The notes under the pieces were generated by a model. That model worked only from the letters and a program-made list of their open reading frames with translations. It made no database searches and was not told the DNA's origin. The position numbers and the translations under genes were made by a program. A stretch of DNA of 64,000 nt from contig CAWEBN010000010.1 of assembly GCA_963807305.1 (NCBI GenBank), forward strand, positions 186,001 to 250,000. The letters are read 5' to 3'. Numbering within the stretch: the stretch's first letter is position 1; each line of letters begins with the position of its first letter. Source of the stretch: JAOPZW01 sp963807305 (GTDB taxonomy: Bacteria > Actinomycetota > Thermoleophilia > Solirubrobacterales > Solirubrobacteraceae). Below, piece after piece: positions 8,283-15,947 of the stretch.

Positions 8283-8828
8283 CGTCCTACAACGACATAT
8301 CTCTCCGCCTGCTGGCAAAGGCCCCCGACCCCCCAAAGGTCATTCGTTCGAGGCGATCCTGCCAGCATCGACGAGGCGCTGCTTAAAGATGTCGTGCCCC
8401 TAACAATCTTGTTGCCAGTGCGTCGTCGCGCGTGCGATTGGCGAGAGTCGCCGCGGCGGCTCGCGGCGGGCGCCGCGTCAATGTCGACCTCGACGTCCTG
8501 CGCACCGAGCGCGAGGCCGAGCTGACGCTCTTCGTGGCCCGAGATCGTGGGAATCGCCGGCGGGCGGGGCGGTCGAGCGTACGCAAGGACCGTGCGGAAA
8601 CCGCCTCGTCGGTGGAGACGGCCAGCCCGAGTGGTGTCGCCGGCCTCGGACGAGCCCGCGGGCCGTGGGCTCGACGGCCTGGGCGGCTGGGACCGTCGGA
8701 TAGCGAGCCGACGCGCATGGCCCTCGCCTCGCTCACGCGCGGCGCACAGGGAACACAACGCAGGAACACGACGTGTCCAACACCTCGGCCGAACTCGCGA
8801 AATCTGTTCTCTTGCAGGCGCTTTCTGA
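8283..8828. other. intergenic region, no gene recognised
   Basis: The stretch between the proline-rich protein start and tRNA-Ala(TGC) has open frames on both strands. None shows a domain or plausible composition, and those running into the tRNA end in the usual antisense-tRNA peptide. Nothing further is supported. Confidence 0.45.
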
Positions 8829-8901
8829 TGGAGCCAGCCGGGATCGAACCGGCGACCTCCTGCTTGCAAAGCAGGCGCTCTCCCATCTGAGCTATGGCCC
8901 C
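8829..8901 (-). tRNA. tRNA-Ala(TGC)
   Basis: On the minus strand the 73-nt sequence starts GGGGCCATAGCTCAG and ends GGTTCGATCCCGGCTGGCTCCA. The acceptor stem GGGGCCA pairs with TGGCTCC (one G-U). The anticodon loop CTTTGCAAG reads TGC, and the T-loop GGTTCGATCC is standard. CCA is not encoded beyond the discriminator A. It is the only complete tRNA besides the Ala(CGC) gene at 12609. Confidence 0.97.
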
Positions 8902-9075
8902 GCGGCGCTTCGAGTCTAGCGGCCGTCCGTTCAGCCTTCTGTCCAGCGGACCGGCTGGATCCTGAAGATCGGGACGGGTCCGGTCGACACTTCGATGGCA
9001 TAGGCAGCGCGTCTTGTGTTGGGGAACGGGAGGCGCGCGAATCGCTTCCGCTTGCCACGGAGGGCCAAGCACACC

Positions 9076-9121
9076 GCGGGCGCGCCTGCGGCGCCATGAC
9101 CGGGCGCCGCGGCGCGCCCGC
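9076..9121. terminator. very GC-rich long hairpin downstream of the PhzF gene
   Basis: The left arm GCGGGCGCGCC-T-GCGGCGCC (9076-9095) pairs with GGCGCCGC-GGCGCGCCCGC (9103-9121). That gives 19 bp with a single bulged T and a 7-nt loop. It lies 24 bp after the PhzF stop codon. There is no T-tract, as is common for actinobacterial terminators, so termination is likely but not proven. Confidence 0.6.
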
Positions 9122-9144
9122 CCTGGCCTTCGCCGGCGGCTGCG

Positions 9145-9999
9145 TCAGAGCTCGATCTCGCCCTCGGCCAGCAGGACCACGTCGCCGGCGACGCGCACGC
9201 GCTCGCCCGCCTCGCACATCAGGCGGCTCGGGCGGCCCATCGCTTCGCCCTGGACGATGTCCACGCGGGCCGCTCCGGTGCGCGTGTTGAGGTAGGCACA
9301 CAGCGGCCCGGCGGCCGAGCCCGTGGCCGGGTCCTCGATGATCAGGCCATCGGCCGCGAAGTAGCCGCGCGCCTGCGCCGCGTCGTTGGGCGGGTCGTAC
9401 GCGGCGAGGTACGCGCAGATGACCCCGAGCTCGCTCAGGAGCGCGTCCAGCAGCGCGTTGTCGGGCCGCGCGCGCTGAAGGACGGCGTCGTCGCGCGCGG
9501 GGATCATCAGGTGGGCCAGCCCGGTCGAGACCACCTGGGGCGGCAGCTCGGGGTGCGCGTCGGAGGCGTCGAGGCCGAGGGCCGTGAAGACCCGCCCGGG
9601 CTCGATCTCGTCGCCGAAGACCGCCGGCTCCTGGAGCATCGACGCGCGCGCGACGCCGCTGCGCCCGAGCTCGACGTCCACCGCCTGCAGACCGGCGCCC
9701 GTCTGCTGCACGTAGTGCGCCTCGCGCTCCTGACGCGCATGCGCGACCGCGACGGCGGTGCCGAGCGACGGGTGCCCGGCGAACGGCAGCTCGCTCACGA
9801 TCGTCCAGATGCGGTTGCGGTAGTCGGCGCCCGGCTCGGTCGCGGACTGGACGAAGGTCGTCTCGGAGAGCTTCGTCTCACGCGCGAACGCGAGCATCGT
9901 CGCGTCGTCGATGCCGTCGGCGTGGTGGACGACGGCGAGGCCGTTGCCGGTGAGCGGCCGCGACGTGAACACGTCGAGCCACGTCAGGCGCTTGGCCAC
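9145..9999 (-). CDS. PhzF family isomerase/epimerase
   Basis: A 284-residue member of the PhzF/diaminopimelate-epimerase-like fold. It starts with GTG (9999) and reads W-L-D-V-F-T-S-R-P-L-T-G-N-G-L-A-V-V. The catalytic Glu lies in the typical K-L-S-E-T-T-F motif, and the other signatures G-H-P-S-L-G-T-A and E-D-P-A-T-G-S-A-A-G-P are present. In phenazine producers PhzF isomerises dihydro-3-hydroxyanthranilate, but most genomic copies belong to other, mostly uncharacterised isomerisations. No other phenazine gene is here. Its start overlaps the TAG stop of the upstream gene by one base, so the two are co-transcribed. Confidence 0.9.
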   Translation of the reverse strand: MAKRLTWLDVFTSRPLTGNGLAVVHHADGIDDATMLAFARETKLSETTFVQSATEPGADYRNRIWTIVSELPFAGHPSLGTAVAVAHARQEREAHYVQQTGAGLQAVDVELGRSGVARASMLQEPAVFGDEIEPGRVFTALGLDASDAHPELPPQVVSTGLAHLMIPARDDAVLQRARPDNALLDALLSELGVICAYLAAYDPPNDAAQARGYFAADGLIIEDPATGSAAGPLCAYLNTRTGAARVDIVQGEAMGRPSRLMCEAGERVRVAGDVVLLAEGEIEL

Positions 10000-10586
10000 T
10001 AGAAGTCGAAGTCGCGCGGAGGCTTCTGCTCGAACCAGAGCCGGTCGTGCTCGGGCGTCTCCTGCAGGAACTCCGGCGTCTCCTCGAGCACGTCCTCGCC
10101 ATCGGGCTCGTCGTCGGCGGGGACGACGTCCTCGGCCGGCGGCGCCGCGGGCCGCGCCGGGGGGTCGGGCTCCGCGGGTGCCTTCGGCGGGGCCGTGGCG
10201 GCCTCGACCTCCTCCAGCGAGAACTGGCGCGTGGGCTGGTCGATCTCGACCGGGGGCTCCGGCGCGGGCGCCGGCGGTGCCTCTGCCGCCGACTGCGGTT
10301 CCGGCCCCGGCTCGGGCTCCCGCTCGGGCTCGGGATCGCTGTGGTGGATCGGGGCCTCGAGGCGCTCCTCGGCGATCACCTCGTCGCGGTCGCCGCCGTC
10401 GTCGAGGTACAGATCGTCGTCCTCGGCCGGCTCGGCGGCCACGGGCTTGTCGACCACGGCGGGTGCCGGGTCGCGACGGGCGGGGCCCAGCGCCTCGTGC
10501 TCGAGGCGCGCCACCTCACCGGGGTCGGCACCGTGGCGCCGCTTGAGCTCGAGATGTTCCTTGATCGCGTCGTCGAGCAGTCCCAT
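9999..10586 (-). CDS. conserved acidic/proline-rich actinobacterial protein
   Basis: A 195-residue protein. A short conserved head (M-G-L-L-D-D-A-I-K-E-H-L-E-L-K-R-R-H-G-A, then D-P-G-E-V-A-R-L-E-H-E-A-L-G) is followed by a long disordered Glu/Pro/Asp-rich body and a conserved tail (E-F-L-Q-E-T-P-E-H-D-R-L-W-F-E-Q-K-P-P-R-D-F-D-F). The head and tail look like short protein-interaction motifs joined by a flexible linker. I know such proteins as uncharacterised in Solirubrobacterales-type genomes. It is coupled to the PhzF gene by the TAGTG overlap. Confidence 0.8.
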   Translation of the reverse strand: MGLLDDAIKEHLELKRRHGADPGEVARLEHEALGPARRDPAPAVVDKPVAAEPAEDDDLYLDDGGDRDEVIAEERLEAPIHHSDPEPEREPEPGPEPQSAAEAPPAPAPEPPVEIDQPTRQFSLEEVEAATAPPKAPAEPDPPARPAAPPAEDVVPADDEPDGEDVLEETPEFLQETPEHDRLWFEQKPPRDFDF

Positions 10587-10619
10587 TGCGCACCAAACCC
10601 TAGCGACGCAGGCCGCGAA

Positions 10620-12512
10620 CTACAGCTGGGGTGAGGCCTCAGCCCGCACCGTGCGGTTCTTGCCGGCCCGCTTGGCTCTGTAGAGCGCCTCGTCGGCCGC
10701 CGCCACGAGCTCCCGCATGTCGTCGGCGGAGCCTGGCAGCGTCGCCACCCCGAAGCTCGCGGTGACCCCCAGAGTGCCCTCGCCGTCGAGCAGCGGCAGT
10801 GCCAGCTCCTCGATGCCGGCCCGCACGCGCTCGGCCAGGTTGTAGGCGCCCTCGAGGTCGGTGCCGGGCAGCACGACGGCCAGCTCCTCGCCGCCGTAGC
10901 GCGCCGGCTCGTCGATCTCGCGCGAGGTCTCGCGCAGCACGCGGGCCACCTCGCGCAGCACGAGGTCGCCCTGCTGGTGGCCGTAGGTGTCGTTGACGGT
11001 CTTGAAGTCGTCGAGGTCGAGCAGCACGAGGCCCACTGGCTGGCCGAAGCGCTTGGAGCGCTCGACCTCGGTCGCCATCGCCTCCTGGAAGCGGCGGCGG
11101 TTGAAAAGGCCCGTGAGCTCGTCGGTCACCGCCTGGCGCTCGACCGTCTCGTGCAGCCCGACGTTCTCGATCGAGACGGCGGCCTGCTCGGCCAGGTAGT
11201 GGAAGAGCTCGCGCTCGGCGGCGCTGAACGGCCGTTCGCGGCGCGCCACCGAGACCACGCCCGAGACCCGCGCGTGGACGTCGTCGCCGCGGCGCATCGG
11301 GTGCGAGAGCGCCGCGACGCCGTCGACGGTCGCCTCGCACGGCTCGCCGGTCTCGAGCACTTTGGCCTCGGCGGCCCGCACGGCCTCCTCGAGCCCGTCG
11401 ACCGACCCGGTGAGCGCGACCTGCTCGAGCGGCGCGCTCGCGTTCGGCCGCACCGAGGCCCGGCCGGCGTCGGCCCCCACGCCGTCGACCGCGGTCCTGA
11501 CCACGATCTCCAGCAGGCCCTCGCGATCGAGGTTCGCGGCGAACGTCTCCCCGATGCGCCGCATCGCGTCCTGCAGGCGCGCGCGCTCCTGGTTGAGCTC
11601 CTCCAGGCGCTCCTCGAGCTGGCGCGACATCTTGTTGAACTCCTCGCCCAGCGCCGCGAACTCGTCGTGGCCCTCGGTCGGGACCTCGACGGTGAAGTCG
11701 CCCGAGCCCAGGCGCCGCGCGGCCTGCAGGAAGGCGTCGATCTGGCGCTGGAGCGAGCGCGAGACCAACAGCGCGAAGGTGAAGGCGAGGATGAAGAAGC
11801 CCGCCAGGATGCCGCCCGCCAGCAGGCGCCCCCTGTGCACGGCCGAGGACTCCATGGTCTTGGGCGCCAGCACGGCGACGCGATCGGTCTCGCCCAGGAA
11901 GCCGGGCGCCTTGAACGAGGCCGCGTCGAAGCGCTTCTCGCCGACCTTGAGCTCCCCGTGGTCCGACGGGATCGAGCCGGGGTCGACGCCCTTCAGCGAG
12001 GCCGCGAGCACGGGCCCGCCGACCCGCTGCACGACCGCACCCGAGTTCGTCACACGGGAGAGCAGGCCCGTGTAGATCTCGGGCTCCTGCACGGACACCT
12101 GGAGCGTGCCGAACGACCGCTTGCTCGGGCCCACGAGGTCGCGCGAGGCCGGGAAGACCGCCGTCGCGCTGCCCGACTGGGCGATGGGCCGGTTCCCGCG
12201 TGCGACGACGATCCGGCGCACGTTCTCCTGCTTGAGCAGGACGTCCAGGCGCGCCTGGAGCGCCTGGCGGTCGTTCGTGCGCAGCGCCTGCGCCAGCGCG
12301 ACGTCGGCACCGATCCTCCGCGCCGCCTGGTTGGCGCGGGTGTAGTCCTCGCGGTACAGGTTGATCGCCGAGCCCTTGGTCGCGGCGAGGCGAGCGTCGG
12401 CCTTGCCGCTCTCGTTGTCGGCGATGAGCCGGAAGAGGACGAACGCCACCGCCACCATCGGGACGACGACGATGAGGACGAAGAAGAGCGTCAGCCGGTT
12501 GCGAAAGCTCAT
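10620..12512 (-). CDS. membrane diguanylate cyclase (HAMP-GAF-GGDEF)
   Basis: A 630-residue enzyme making cyclic di-GMP from two GTP. From ATG 12512: an N-terminal helix (L-T-L-F-F-V-L-I-V-V-V-P-M-V-A), an extracytoplasmic sensing region of about 210 residues, a second helix near residue 235, HAMP with coiled coil (to about 320), a GAF-like region (about 325-455), and GGDEF (about 465-625). The active motif is R-Y-G-G-E-E-L, and an upstream R-E-I-D matches the RxxD product-inhibition site, so it should be active and feedback-controlled. A GTG at 12539 is an alternative start. No EAL or PilZ gene is adjacent. Confidence 0.93.
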   Translation of the reverse strand: MSFRNRLTLFFVLIVVVPMVAVAFVLFRLIADNESGKADARLAATKGSAINLYREDYTRANQAARRIGADVALAQALRTNDRQALQARLDVLLKQENVRRIVVARGNRPIAQSGSATAVFPASRDLVGPSKRSFGTLQVSVQEPEIYTGLLSRVTNSGAVVQRVGGPVLAASLKGVDPGSIPSDHGELKVGEKRFDAASFKAPGFLGETDRVAVLAPKTMESSAVHRGRLLAGGILAGFFILAFTFALLVSRSLQRQIDAFLQAARRLGSGDFTVEVPTEGHDEFAALGEEFNKMSRQLEERLEELNQERARLQDAMRRIGETFAANLDREGLLEIVVRTAVDGVGADAGRASVRPNASAPLEQVALTGSVDGLEEAVRAAEAKVLETGEPCEATVDGVAALSHPMRRGDDVHARVSGVVSVARRERPFSAAERELFHYLAEQAAVSIENVGLHETVERQAVTDELTGLFNRRRFQEAMATEVERSKRFGQPVGLVLLDLDDFKTVNDTYGHQQGDLVLREVARVLRETSREIDEPARYGGEELAVVLPGTDLEGAYNLAERVRAGIEELALPLLDGEGTLGVTASFGVATLPGSADDMRELVAAADEALYRAKRAGKNRTVRAEASPQL

Positions 12513-12608
12513 CGATGTTCGTGCGCGGACGATAGCCACGTCCTCGGCGGGCCGATCTACCCAGGGCGCCCGCGAGCCGAACGCACGGCTACACTTGGCT
12601 CCCTACCC

Positions 12609-12681
12609 GGGGCTATAGCTCAGTTGGGAGAGCGCCTGGATCGCACCCAGGAGGTCGGGGGTTCGAGTCCCCCTAGCTCCA
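12609..12681 (+). tRNA. tRNA-Ala(CGC)
   Basis: This 73-nt gene starts GGGGCTATAGCTCAGTTGGG and ends GGTTCGAGTCCCCCTAGCTCCA. The acceptor stem GGGGCTA pairs with TAGCTCC. The anticodon arm CCTGG-ATCGCAC-CCAGG reads CGC. Its 3' 40 bases recur at 16641-16680 and its last 23 bases at 26136-26158, which makes it the probable integration target of an island. Confidence 0.96.
12642..12681 (+). repeat. putative attachment repeat, copy 1 (tRNA-Ala 3' end)
   Basis: The last 40 bases of tRNA-Ala(CGC), from the anticodon to the discriminator base, are repeated without change at 16641-16680. The final 23 bases also occur at 26136-26158. Copies of a tRNA 3' end in direct orientation are the usual footprint of site-specific integration by tyrosine recombinases. 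Confidence 0.75.
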
Positions 12682-12687
12682 CTCGGA

Positions 12688-12711
12688 GAACCCCCGCAAA
12701 CGTGGGGGTTC
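12688..12711 (+). terminator. terminator of tRNA-Ala(CGC)
   Basis: GAACCCCCGC (12688-12697), loop AAAC, GTGGGGGTTC (12702-12711), then TTTCG. The 10-bp stem has one G-U pair and begins 7 nt after the tRNA. Confidence 0.85.
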
Positions 12712-12725
12712 TTTCGTTGGAGGCT

Positions 12726-12860
12726 ACCGAGCGTCTCGGCCGCAGCGTTGGCGCTGGCCTCGTGCAGGTCGGCCAGCACGATGTGCTTCCCGACGCCGAC
12801 CCGTCGGGCGATGGCTTGGCCGATCAGGCCTGGGCCGATGACAACGATCACTTCGCTCAT
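12726..12860 (-). pseudogene. short-chain dehydrogenase N-terminal fragment
   Basis: From ATG 12860 the minus strand reads M-S-E-V-I-V-V-I-G-P-G-L-I-G-Q-A-I-A-R-R, then I-V-L-A-D-L-H-E-A-S-A-N-A-A-A-E-T-L. This is the NAD(P)-binding beta-alpha-beta start of an SDR with its G-x-G-x-x-G-type loop. After about 45 residues homology stops, directly before the tRNA terminator, and the rest of the roughly 270-residue enzyme is missing. The gene was probably cut when island DNA joined the tRNA. It is divergent from the regulator remnant at 12930. Confidence 0.75.
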
Positions 12861-12929
12861 GCTTCAAGTGCTCCTGACTCGGCGCGACCCGTCGCCGGCG
12901 CTGCGCCGCTTGTTGACGATCGTTCGAGT

Positions 12930-13340
12930 ACCGCTTCGAGGTCCTCGCGGACCCGCGCCGCGCACGACTTCTACGTCGACTGGGAGCGCACCGCCAAGGA
13001 CCTCGTCGCGCACCTCCGCTCACTGGCCGGAAGCAACCCGTACGACAAGAACCTGTCAGACCTCGTCGGCGAGCTGACCACGCGCAGCCCGGAATTCGGG
13101 GGTGGTGGGCGGCCCACAACGTGCGCTACCACCAGACCGGCACAAAGCGCCTGCACCACCCCGTTGTCGGCGAGCTCGAACTGTCCTACGAGGTGCTCGA
13201 CCTGGCGGCCGACGACGGCGTGACCATCGCCGCCTACAGCGCCGAGCCGGGCAGCCGTTCGCAAGAGGCCCTAGACCTGCTGGCCAGCTGGACCGCCACC
13301 GCCACCCCCGCCGCTCAATCGCTCGGCGAGTCGCGCGACA
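12930..13340 (+). pseudogene. MmyB-type (XRE family) regulator remnant, frameshifted
   Basis: The first frame reads D-F-Y-V-D-W-E-R-T-A-K-D-L-V-A-H-L-R-S-L (from 12966) and L-T-T-R-S-P-E-F-G. The frame then shifts near 13100 and continues as N-V-R-Y-H-Q-T-G-T-K-R-L-H-H-P-V-V-G-E, then Y-S-A-E-P-G-S-R-S-Q-E-A-L-D-L-L. Together these are the C-terminal MmyB-like ligand-binding half of actinobacterial XRE regulators. The N-terminal HTH is missing. Such regulators often sit divergently beside an SDR, as here. Confidence 0.75.
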
Positions 13341-13403
13341 CCCAGCACCTGGCTCGACGCCGCGAAACGGCGCGCCTTCACCCCCACGCAAGGACACAGG
13401 ACG

Positions 13404-13631
13404 ATGACTCCTGCAACCGCCCCCGCCTTGACCCTCAACAACGGCGTGACGATGCCCGCGCTCGGCGTGGGCGTGTTTCAGAGTCCGCCCGAGGAGACCA
13501 CCGCGGCGGTCGAGGCCGCGCTCCGCGATGGCTACCGCCAGGGGAGGCTCCTGAATGTGCAGGGCGGGTTCTTGCGCGCGGAATCTCGGCGGCGTCGCGT
13601 CTTGCAGCATCCTGATGCGGAAAGGCAGTAG
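13404..13631 (+). pseudogene. aldo/keto reductase N-terminal fragment
   Basis: ATG 13404 begins M-T-P-A-T-A-P-A-L-T-L-N-N-G-V-T-M-P-A-L, then G-V-G-V-F-Q-S-P-P-E-E-T, then A-V-E-A-A-L-R-D-G-Y-R. This is the start of a 2,5-diketogluconate-reductase-like AKR. After G-Y-R the catalytic H-I-D-T-A-x-x-Y segment is absent and the frame runs into unrelated residues until 13631. The full enzyme would be about 275 residues. AGGAC upstream could be its old ribosome site. Confidence 0.75.
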
Positions 13632-13969
13632 CGCCGACGTCGCTTTCGAGGTCCATGCAACTGAGCAGCCTCCGGGTGCTGAGCCGGCACGTCGGATCCG
13701 TCTGTTTGGAAAGGAATAGACCGCGGATGCGTGAGACTGCGTCACACGCCAAGTACCGGCCCGAAAAGGGAGTACTGTCGCTAGTGCGCTGACCCTGCGG
13801 GCCAGGAGCTCAGCCCTTGAACCACGAAAGCAACCGAAGCGCAACCGCGCCGAGGTGCGCAGCTCGAGGCCATGATCGAGACCCGCAGGGCCTCGCAACC
13901 GGCTCACGCGCTGGGTCTCATTCCCTCTCCCGTCGCGCCGCACCTCCAGAGGGTCAGGAGGTCTCCGCA
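13632..13969. other. intergenic region within the island, no gene recognised
   Basis: This 338-nt stretch lies between the aldo/keto reductase remnant and the basic winged-helix gene. The open frames are short and show no family features. AGGAGG at 13956-13961 is the ribosome site of the next gene. Confidence 0.45.
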
Positions 13970-14269
13970 ATGCAACCGCAGCACACCGTCGACCGCGCAC
14001 CCACCCCACTGTCGCCCGATACGACGCCACTCGTGCCCCAGCGCTCGGCGCGTCGAGCAACCGCGCGTCGCGCCAGCCGCCGTCGCGCCACGGCGCGTCA
14101 GCACAAGGACGACGTCGACGGGCGCATCGTCGATTACGTCAAGGACCACCCGGACAGCACCACCGGCGACATCGCCAAGGGATTGAACGCCAAGCGCGAC
14201 ACGGTCGCCGCAGGGCTGTCGCACATCGCCAGGGCCAGCGACATCACACGAGACCAGGCGGCCGAATAG
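13970..14269 (+). CDS. small basic protein with C-terminal winged helix
   Basis: A 99-residue protein from ATG 13970, which has AGGAGG eight bases upstream; longer in-frame starts lack this. Residues about 25-48 are an Arg/Ala-rich histone-tail-like stretch (S-A-R-R-A-T-A-R-R-A-S-R-R-R-A-T-A-R). The C-terminal 55 residues form a compact helix-turn-helix (I-V-D-Y-V-K-D-H-P-D-S-T-T-G-D-I-A-K-G-L, then A-K-R-D-T-V-A-A-G-L-S-H-I-A). It probably binds DNA, perhaps as a nucleoid or silencing protein of the island. It is two bases ahead of 14272 and likely co-transcribed with it. Confidence 0.75.
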   Translation: MQPQHTVDRAPTPLSPDTTPLVPQRSARRATARRASRRRATARQHKDDVDGRIVDYVKDHPDSTTGDIAKGLNAKRDTVAAGLSHIARASDITRDQAAE

Positions 14270-14271
14270 CG

Positions 14272-14523
14272 ATGGCGCACACCCTCAGGCACCGCGGCGC
14301 GTTGCAGGCGCGCGCCTCCGCCCTCGAGGCCGGGACGACCATCACCGCCGCACTGGACGACGGCCCTCTGAGAGGCAAACGCATCGAGGCGCAGCTCGTC
14401 GAGGGCCGCCCGCCAAGCACGGTCGACGTGCCCGACGACGACGGCAGCACGTGCCGTTACTGCCTCGCGCAGTGGGCCCAGAGCGGTCCCTCCGCGGTGT
14501 ACACCTTCCTCTACCGCGTCTAG
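14272..14523 (+). CDS. hypothetical small protein
   Basis: An 83-residue protein starting at ATG 14272, two bases after the stop of the winged-helix gene. It contains T-C-R-Y-C-L-A-Q-W, a C-x-x-C pair near residue 62, and ends F-L-Y-R-V. I recognise no family. Its stop overlaps the 3' end of the convergent gene 14520-14828 by four bases. Confidence 0.6.
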   Translation: MAHTLRHRGALQARASALEAGTTITAALDDGPLRGKRIEAQLVEGRPPSTVDVPDDDGSTCRYCLAQWAQSGPSAVYTFLYRV

Positions 14524-14828
14524 ACGCTCCGCGGCCCATCTGGCTCATCGGCCCCTGCAGGCGTGGTCGTCGCCGGGCCGTCCTGCGAGCTGAGGTCCAC
14601 GCCCGCACCGAGCAACCGGGACGCGGTCGCCGCCCTTCCGTGGCGAGTCTCGTAGATCGAGAGCGCGGCCGCGACCTGCTCCAAGCCGGTGCCAACGTCC
14701 ACACCGACCCCTCCGGACACCCGGCAGCGGCCGAGTCGCCCGTACGGCAGCTCGACGTCATAGACCGACTCTTGCGAGGCATCATCGTAGGCGGGGACTT
14801 CGCCCAACTGACGCGCGGTGAACGGCAC
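14520..14828 (-). CDS. hypothetical protein
   Basis: A 102-residue protein beginning M-P-F-T-A-R-Q-L-G-E-V-P-A-Y-D-D-A. A globular part contains V-Y-D-V-E-L-P-Y-G-R-L-G-R-C-R and L-E-Q-V-A-A-A-L-S-I-Y-E-T-R. No known family is recognised. It follows the DUF1508 gene by three bases on the same strand, making it the last gene of a three-gene set (15256 down to 14520), and converges with 14272-14523. Confidence 0.6.
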   Translation of the reverse strand: MPFTARQLGEVPAYDDASQESVYDVELPYGRLGRCRVSGGVGVDVGTGLEQVAAALSIYETRHGRAATASRLLGAGVDLSSQDGPATTTPAGADEPDGPRSV

Positions 14829-14831
14829 CGG

Positions 14832-15050
14832 TCAGCCCAGCCCGCTCGCGGCGCTCAGGAGCACCGGGTTGTGCTCGGGCGCCGGCGCCGAGCCTGCGTG
14901 CCGATGCACGTCTGCTGCAGCGCGGCACGCGGCAGTCGCCGAGGCAAAGCTCGCGGGCGAAACCGCAACGTCGGTGCCATCGTCGCCGGTGAGCCGCCAG
15001 TGGAACTCGCCGTCGTTGTTCTGATCGATCACAAAGCGCATGTCCTTCAT
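14832..15050 (-). CDS. DUF1508 (YegP-like) protein
   Basis: A 72-residue protein: M-K-D-M-R-F-V-I-D-Q-N-N-D-G-E-F-H-W-R-L, then T-G-D-D-G-T, then S-F-A-S-A-T-A-A-C-R-A-A-A-D-V. The N-x-D-G-E-F-H-W-R-L and S-x-x-S-F-x-S motifs match a single DUF1508 unit, a small beta-alpha fold of unknown role. Its start overlaps the stop of the zinc-ribbon gene by four bases (ATGA type), so the two are coupled. Confidence 0.8.
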   Translation of the reverse strand: MKDMRFVIDQNNDGEFHWRLTGDDGTDVAVSPASFASATAACRAAADVHRHAGSAPAPEHNPVLLSAASGLG

Positions 15051-15256
15051 CTCCTGTTGGTGGTGGCAGCTGCCGCCCCCGCAAGGCGCTCGTTGCCGGC
15101 GCCCGGCGCCGGCGCTCCTCCGGGGATCACCCGGAGTCTCGTTCGCGGCTCGTCTTCAGATGCCCACCGGGTGCCGCAGCGCAAGCACCTCTCTTCCTGG
15201 CGGGCCATCGGGGCCTCGCAGGAGTGGCACAGGCGCGGGACATGCCGCTGGCGCAT
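15047..15256 (-). CDS. zinc-ribbon protein
   Basis: A 69-residue protein with two Cys pairs, L-C-H-S-C-E-A-P-M and R-C-L-R-C-G-T-R-W, spaced as in a rubredoxin-like zinc knuckle. A basic Pro/Gly-rich tail follows. It is the first gene of the 15256-14520 set and overlaps the DUF1508 gene by four bases. Likely a nucleic-acid- or protein-binding zinc ribbon; no specific role can be given. Confidence 0.65.
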   Translation of the reverse strand: MRQRHVPRLCHSCEAPMARQEERCLRCGTRWASEDEPRTRLRVIPGGAPAPGAGNERLAGAAAATTNRR

Positions 15257-15428
15257 GAGTCAGTGCTCCTTCGGCGGGACGATGAGGCGGTGGTCTGCCA
15301 TGGTGGCGAGCTTCCCGAGCGGCGAAACACCGTGCCCGGTGTTCCAGTGCTCTCGGCTCCGATCGCCGAGGCAGCAGGAAGGCCCGCGTGATGCGGGCCC
15401 TCTCCACTGCAAGAACGGCTCGAGGCTG

Positions 15429-15743
15429 TTAGGCCGTGACGAGCTCGCGCGTCTTGTGCACGACAACTTCGCCGCTGGTGATTCTCGGCGCGTTCGGGAG
15501 CGCCTTCTCGAACTTCTCCTCACGCACCCAGTCGGACGCGATGCGCGCCGACTCGTCGGCCTGCGCCGACGTCTCGAAGAAGCCGACGGAGGTCATGACG
15601 CCGTTGCCGGCATCGACGAGGTGATAGCCGCCGAAGCCCGGCAGCTTGCTCAGGCGGGGCACCAGGGTGTCGTCGACCTTCTTGACGAGCTCGCTGGCGC
15701 GGCCCTGGTCGATCGCCTCATAGCGTCGAATGGTGCAATACAT
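15429..15743 (-). CDS. antibiotic-biosynthesis-monooxygenase-like (ABM fold) protein
   Basis: A 104-residue protein from ATG 15743: M-Y-C-T-I-R-R-Y-E-A-I-D-Q-G, then L-P-G-F-G-G-Y-H-L-V-D-A-G-N-G, then S-V-G-F-F-E-T-S-A-Q-A-D-E-S. The fold pattern (beta strand, long helix, central sheet, F-x-x-x-A-x-A-D-E-S) is that of dimeric alpha/beta-barrel ABM proteins. The longer in-frame N-terminus is basic shadow sequence. Cofactor-independent oxygenase or heme-related roles are known in the family; none is assigned here. Confidence 0.75.
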   Translation of the reverse strand: MYCTIRRYEAIDQGRASELVKKVDDTLVPRLSKLPGFGGYHLVDAGNGVMTSVGFFETSAQADESARIASDWVREEKFEKALPNAPRITSGEVVVHKTRELVTA

Positions 15744-15903
15744 GTGATCGTCCCAACTGGTCTCTTCAGGACGGAGAACTCGGCTGAGTCCTCCGAGATG
15801 CGCGTCGGCCCGAGGTGACGTCGAGGGGTTCTGCTCAAGTCGACGAGGGTGGCGGGCTCCGGACGCACGATGTAACCTAGCAGACTTCTTGGAGACGTGC
15901 ATT

Positions 15904-15940
15904 TACGTTGCTACGTTCCACTACGTTATCGCTGTAGAAT
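15904..15940 (+). promoter_or_regulatory. TACGTT triplicate and -10-like box before the island hypothetical gene
   Basis: TACGTT occurs at 15904, 15912 and 15922 in direct orientation. TAGAAT at 15935-15940 lies 17 bp after the second copy and 7 bp before the ATG at 15948. That is compatible with a promoter giving a leaderless transcript. The stretch is clearly AT-richer than its surroundings. The repeats could bind a regulator. Confidence 0.4.
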
Positions 15941-15947
15941 GCTTGCG

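Noticed and set aside
9145..9999. Phenazine biosynthesis locus
   Set aside because: Only a PhzF-family gene is present; no other phz genes occur, and the family is mostly unrelated to phenazines.
10977..13223. Long plus-strand open frame of 748 codons
   Set aside because: Most of it is the antisense of the diguanylate cyclase and runs through tRNA-Ala; only its end overlaps the MmyB remnant.
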